From Candidatus Bathyarchaeum sp. (GTDB lineage: Archaea; Thermoproteota; Bathyarchaeia; Bathyarchaeales; Bathyarchaeaceae), in NCBI GenBank assembly GCA_003096255.1, contig PIXS01000028.1:1-7765 (forward strand): a stretch of 7,765 nucleotides of DNA, read 5' to 3'. The notes below the pieces were generated by a model. It was not told where the DNA came from. It made no database searches and worked only from the letters and a program-made list of their open reading frames with translations. A program made the position numbers and the translations under genes. This document shows positions 6,148 through 7,765 of this stretch, piece after piece (position 1 is the first letter of the stretch; the number at the start of each line of letters is the position of its first letter).

Positions 6148-6657
6148 TTAACGTTTACCTTTTGCTTTACCCTTCTTCTTAGGTTGAGCAGCCTTTTCTT
6201 CTTCTCCGTTCCCTTCTTCTATTTTGCCCCATTCAACATGCCCCTCAGGACCTTTCTTGTTTAGGTCACCTGAAGTAAGCATATCCGGCGGCGGATAAGA
6301 CGTGTCCAAGAGGTTCGCCATCAGGTAAGTTGACGTGAAAACGCTCTGGTAGACCCTGTTGAGCAGCAGCGGTATCTTATGTTCAGGGGTCACTTCCAGC
6401 AGTTTTTCTATGTCTGGGTTTTTTCCTTCAATGGTGGCTAAGCCTTCGACCTCGAATTTTGCTACGCTGGGTTTTGTGCCCACGGTTAAAACGAAACCGA
6501 TGACGCGTTTGTTGCTTTTTCGGTCTTTTTCCTCTAGTTTTGCGTTAATATCAAAATTCATTTCAGCAGTTTCTAGTCTCTCTTTCAGCCTAATGCCTCG
6601 CAAACCTAGTATGTCTACCTTGACTTGAACGTCAGATTCGTCACTTTTAGTTGAAAT
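6148..6657 (-). CDS. SecB-like beta-rich protein, possible export chaperone
   Basis: About 169 residues if translation begins at the ATT at 6657, or 151 from the TTG at 6603. The frame is open back to a TAG at 6673-6675, and the extra N-terminal stretch (DVQVKVDILGLRGIRLKERL) reads as the first strand of the domain, so a start before 6603 is likely. GTGAGG at 6666-6671 lies eight bases before the ATT, while the TTG lacks a good Shine-Dalgarno. Alternating strands (MNFDINAKLEE, RVIGFVLTVGTK, AKFEVEGLATIEG) are followed by two helices and a YPPPDML segment. This order recalls SecB, whose C-terminal part ends in a GFPPLLL-type segment. SecB-like proteins are known in some archaea. The tail is acidic and then very basic (KKKGKAKGKR). 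A role in holding unfolded export substrates is inferred. The coding call is firm, the family call tentative. Confidence 0.8.
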   Translation of the reverse strand: MSTKSDESDVQVKVDILGLRGIRLKERLETAEMNFDINAKLEEKDRKSNKRVIGFVLTVGTKPSVAKFEVEGLATIEGKNPDIEKLLEVTPEHKIPLLLNRVYQSVFTSTYLMANLLDTSYPPPDMLTSGDLNKKGPEGHVEWGKIEEGNGEEEKAAQPKKKGKAKGKR

Positions 6658-6665
6658 GACTGATT

Positions 6666-6697
6666 CCTCACGCTATCGAAACTGTAAATGATATTAA
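6666..6697 (-). promoter_or_regulatory. Probable promoter and SD of the SecB-like gene
   Basis: TTAATAT (minus strand, 6691-6697) would place the transcript start near 6669, and GTGAGG (6666-6671) is the Shine-Dalgarno candidate. Together they point to translation starting near 6657 rather than at the TTG at 6603. Confidence 0.4.
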
Positions 6698-6744
6698 CTC
6701 ATTTTTTCATTCAACAAAATAGTAGACGATTTTGAATCTTTTCC

Positions 6745-6774
6745 CTTGGTGTGTAACAGTACACTACACACAAG
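6745..6774. promoter_or_regulatory. Hairpin with two alternative pairings
   Basis: CTTGGTGTGTA (6745-6755) pairs with TACACACAAG (6765-6774) as a 10-bp stem with one bulged G and a 9-nt loop. Alternatively GTGTA (6751-6755) pairs with TACAC (6760-6764) around a tetraloop ACAG. The two forms exclude each other. It lies 64 bp after the stop of the 165-residue gene and about 50 bp before the TATA box of the SecB-like gene, so it may be a terminator, operator or switch. Confidence 0.4.
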
Positions 6775-6837
6775 AAAGATACATCAAAGCAAAAGTATCT
6801 GGTTTAGGGTAGGGTAAAAGTGACACTTTTGCTTAGG

Positions 6838-7335
6838 TTACTCGGTTTCTACTGCAAATGCCTTCGAAATCTTCTGTATCTCCTGAGTAACTGAAGACAA
6901 AAACTTCATTCTGTTTTCAATTTCTCGCCTGCGAGCACTGGTAAGCTGCTTAAACTTCGGCATTACGTCCCTCATGACACAGATCATGAGTTCCCGCTGG
7001 TTCTTTTCGCGGAGGTTCCTTATTTCAACCTGCCCATCCTTATAGAGCAGCATAAGGTTTCCTTTCGGGTCTATGTTTGCCTGAGTCAAATGCCCCAGGT
7101 CGGCAGGTAACGAGTCAGGAGTAACGGACATGGTCTTTGCCAAGGGCTTCATCAGCATCAAAAAGGATTCGAAAAACACGTCCACAACACGTTTTTCTTC
7201 TGACGATAGCTCCGATATTTGTCCGATGTCGTCTTGTAGGCTTTTCATGGATGATATGAGTTCGTCCAACGTTATTTGGGGCGTTTTTGCTTGTTCTGGC
7301 TTCTTGGCTGGTGCTTGTACTGTGCCTTGGCTCAT
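6838..7335 (-). CDS. Hypothetical helical protein, 165 residues
   Basis: Not recognised. A disordered Pro/Lys/Gln-rich N-terminus (1-20) leads into helices at about 22-42 and 45-69, with an amphipathic FFESFLMLMKPL segment. A short strand hairpin follows (about 85-106, IDPKGNLMLLYKDGQVEIRNL), then two long charged helices at about 110-130 and 133-160. There is no signal peptide or transmembrane span, so it is probably cytoplasmic; the final helices may form a coiled coil. The ATG at 7335 has only a weak purine-rich stretch (AAGGGAAA) about ten bases upstream. It is followed in the same direction by the SecB-like gene after about 180 bp that hold a hairpin and a separate promoter candidate, so the two are neighbours but not clearly an operon. 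The gene is divergent from the partial gene at the right edge. Codon pattern and composition look genuine. Confidence 0.85.
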   Translation of the reverse strand: MSQGTVQAPAKKPEQAKTPQITLDELISSMKSLQDDIGQISELSSEEKRVVDVFFESFLMLMKPLAKTMSVTPDSLPADLGHLTQANIDPKGNLMLLYKDGQVEIRNLREKNQRELMICVMRDVMPKFKQLTSARRREIENRMKFLSSVTQEIQKISKAFAVETE

Positions 7336-7386
7336 AGTATCATTTCCCTTTGGTCAGTTTTTCGCTGTTTTGGTACTAAAAGGGCT

Positions 7387-7410
7387 TGTGTGTTGTTGTT
7401 GTGACACACA
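7387..7410. promoter_or_regulatory. Inverted repeat upstream of the 165-residue gene
   Basis: TGTGTG (7387-7392) and CACACA (7405-7410) form a 6-bp stem with a 12-nt GTT-repeat loop, just upstream of the region where the minus-strand promoter should lie. Its GTGTG/CACAC arms resemble those of the hairpin at 6745-6774. A shared operator is possible but the sequence is low-complexity. Confidence 0.25.
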
Positions 7411-7469
7411 TAGGCTGTTATTGTTGCTGCGTTTTTGTAGTTATCGTTCATGCCTAGGATCTATATTAA

Positions 7470-7492
7470 GTCTTAAGACGCAATATTTATAT
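7470..7492 (+). promoter_or_regulatory. Palindrome and TATA box of the right-edge gene
   Basis: GTCTTAAGAC (7470-7479) is a perfect 10-bp palindrome directly ahead of a good TATA box, TATTTATAT at 7484-7492, which would start transcription near 7514. The palindrome sits where the BRE and a repressor or activator would bind. Confidence 0.5.
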
Positions 7493-7577
7493 CCTCTTTT
7501 CAGCCCACTTTTTCACGGGTGGAACGCCTGTGAGTTATGGGCATCAAGGTTTAAGAGACGAATCAGAAAAAAGTAGA

Positions 7578-7765
7578 ATGAAGGTTGTCTCTTCTACCCG
7601 CAACAAAAATGGCAAAATCAAAGTAACCCTAGACAAAGAACGCCCCATGTCCCAATGCCCACTCTACGACAAATACGAAATCCAAAGATACGACCTTCAC
7701 CCCGGATTCAGTTTCGCCCACATGGACAACCTAATACCAAAAGGCACACCATACTACATCGACAG
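7578..7765 (+). CDS. Partial hypothetical gene, cut by the right edge
   Basis: The first 62 codons from the ATG at 7578 are open to the window end. The product begins MKVVSSTRNKNG, continues with an IKVTLDKE strand, and has MSQCPLYDKYEIQRYDLHPGF, with many Tyr, Asp and Pro and a single Cys; it is not recognised. The ATG has no clear Shine-Dalgarno. The frame is open further upstream, and the in-frame GTG at 7530 has GGGTGG (7517-7522) seven bases before it, directly after the predicted transcript start near 7514. That GTG would add 16 residues and is a serious alternative. Codons favour C at third positions (ACC, GAC, TAC), unlike the T-rich stretch before it, which supports real coding from about 7578. 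The gene is divergent from the 165-residue gene. Confidence 0.65.
   Translation, partial: MKVVSSTRNKNGKIKVTLDKERPMSQCPLYDKYEIQRYDLHPGFSFAHMDNLIPKGTPYYID

Noticed and set aside
7130..7576. Plus-strand 148-codon frame crossing the start of the 165-residue gene
   Set aside because: Half is antisense to a plausible gene and half covers promoter-like DNA; the product is Cys/Phe/Leu-rich with no recognisable features.
7500..7577. tRNA or structured RNA in the leader of the right-edge gene
   Set aside because: No cloverleaf, T-loop motif or stable long stem could be assembled from the sequence.

Overview
This window looks archaeal, most likely from an uncultured Thermoproteota/Bathyarchaeia-type lineage; that placement is inference. 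The evidence is a stand-alone TRAM-domain protein, an XPD-type iron-sulphur helicase, a large PQQ-repeat surface protein with an archaeal-style C-terminal anchor, TATA-like boxes about 25 bp ahead of probable starts, and frequent non-ATG starts. No rRNA, tRNA, CRISPR array, insertion sequence or integrase was recognised.

Left part (1-2797). A minus-strand gene (77-2167) encodes an XPD/DinG-like superfamily 2 helicase with an added N-terminal zinc ribbon. A short divergent spacer with an inverted repeat separates it from a plus-strand gene (2307-2624) for a zinc ribbon fused to a DUF4342-type domain. The following convergent spacer holds a T-rich hairpin and a GC-rich palindromic patch.

Middle part (2798-3651). 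Two small minus-strand genes lie behind a TATA-like inverted repeat at 3403-3419: a 67-residue possible winged-helix protein (3071-3274) and a 78-residue TRAM protein (2798-3034). They share one reading frame, and only TAG codons separate them. A largely empty stretch follows, ending in the promoter of the next gene.

Centre (3652-6117). The largest gene encodes a secreted, membrane-anchored protein with 16 PQQ-type beta-propeller blades. Blade-by-blade similarities fit two eight-bladed propellers made by tandem duplication. A C-terminal beta domain and a transmembrane anchor follow.

Right part (6118-7765). Two minus-strand genes encode a beta-rich protein resembling SecB-type export chaperones (6148 to about 6657, probably with an unusual start) and an unrecognised 165-residue helical protein (6838-7335). 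A hairpin with two mutually exclusive pairings lies between them. A plus-strand gene starts at 7578, or at an in-frame GTG at 7530, and runs off the right edge.

The genes do not form one obvious pathway. The strongest functional thread is a large exported surface propeller beside a candidate export-chaperone gene, and that link is only inferred from proximity. I see no convincing undescribed defence or mobile system. The best leads are the 2x8 propeller duplication, the SecB-like gene with its start and partner, and the amber-punctuated small-gene frame.
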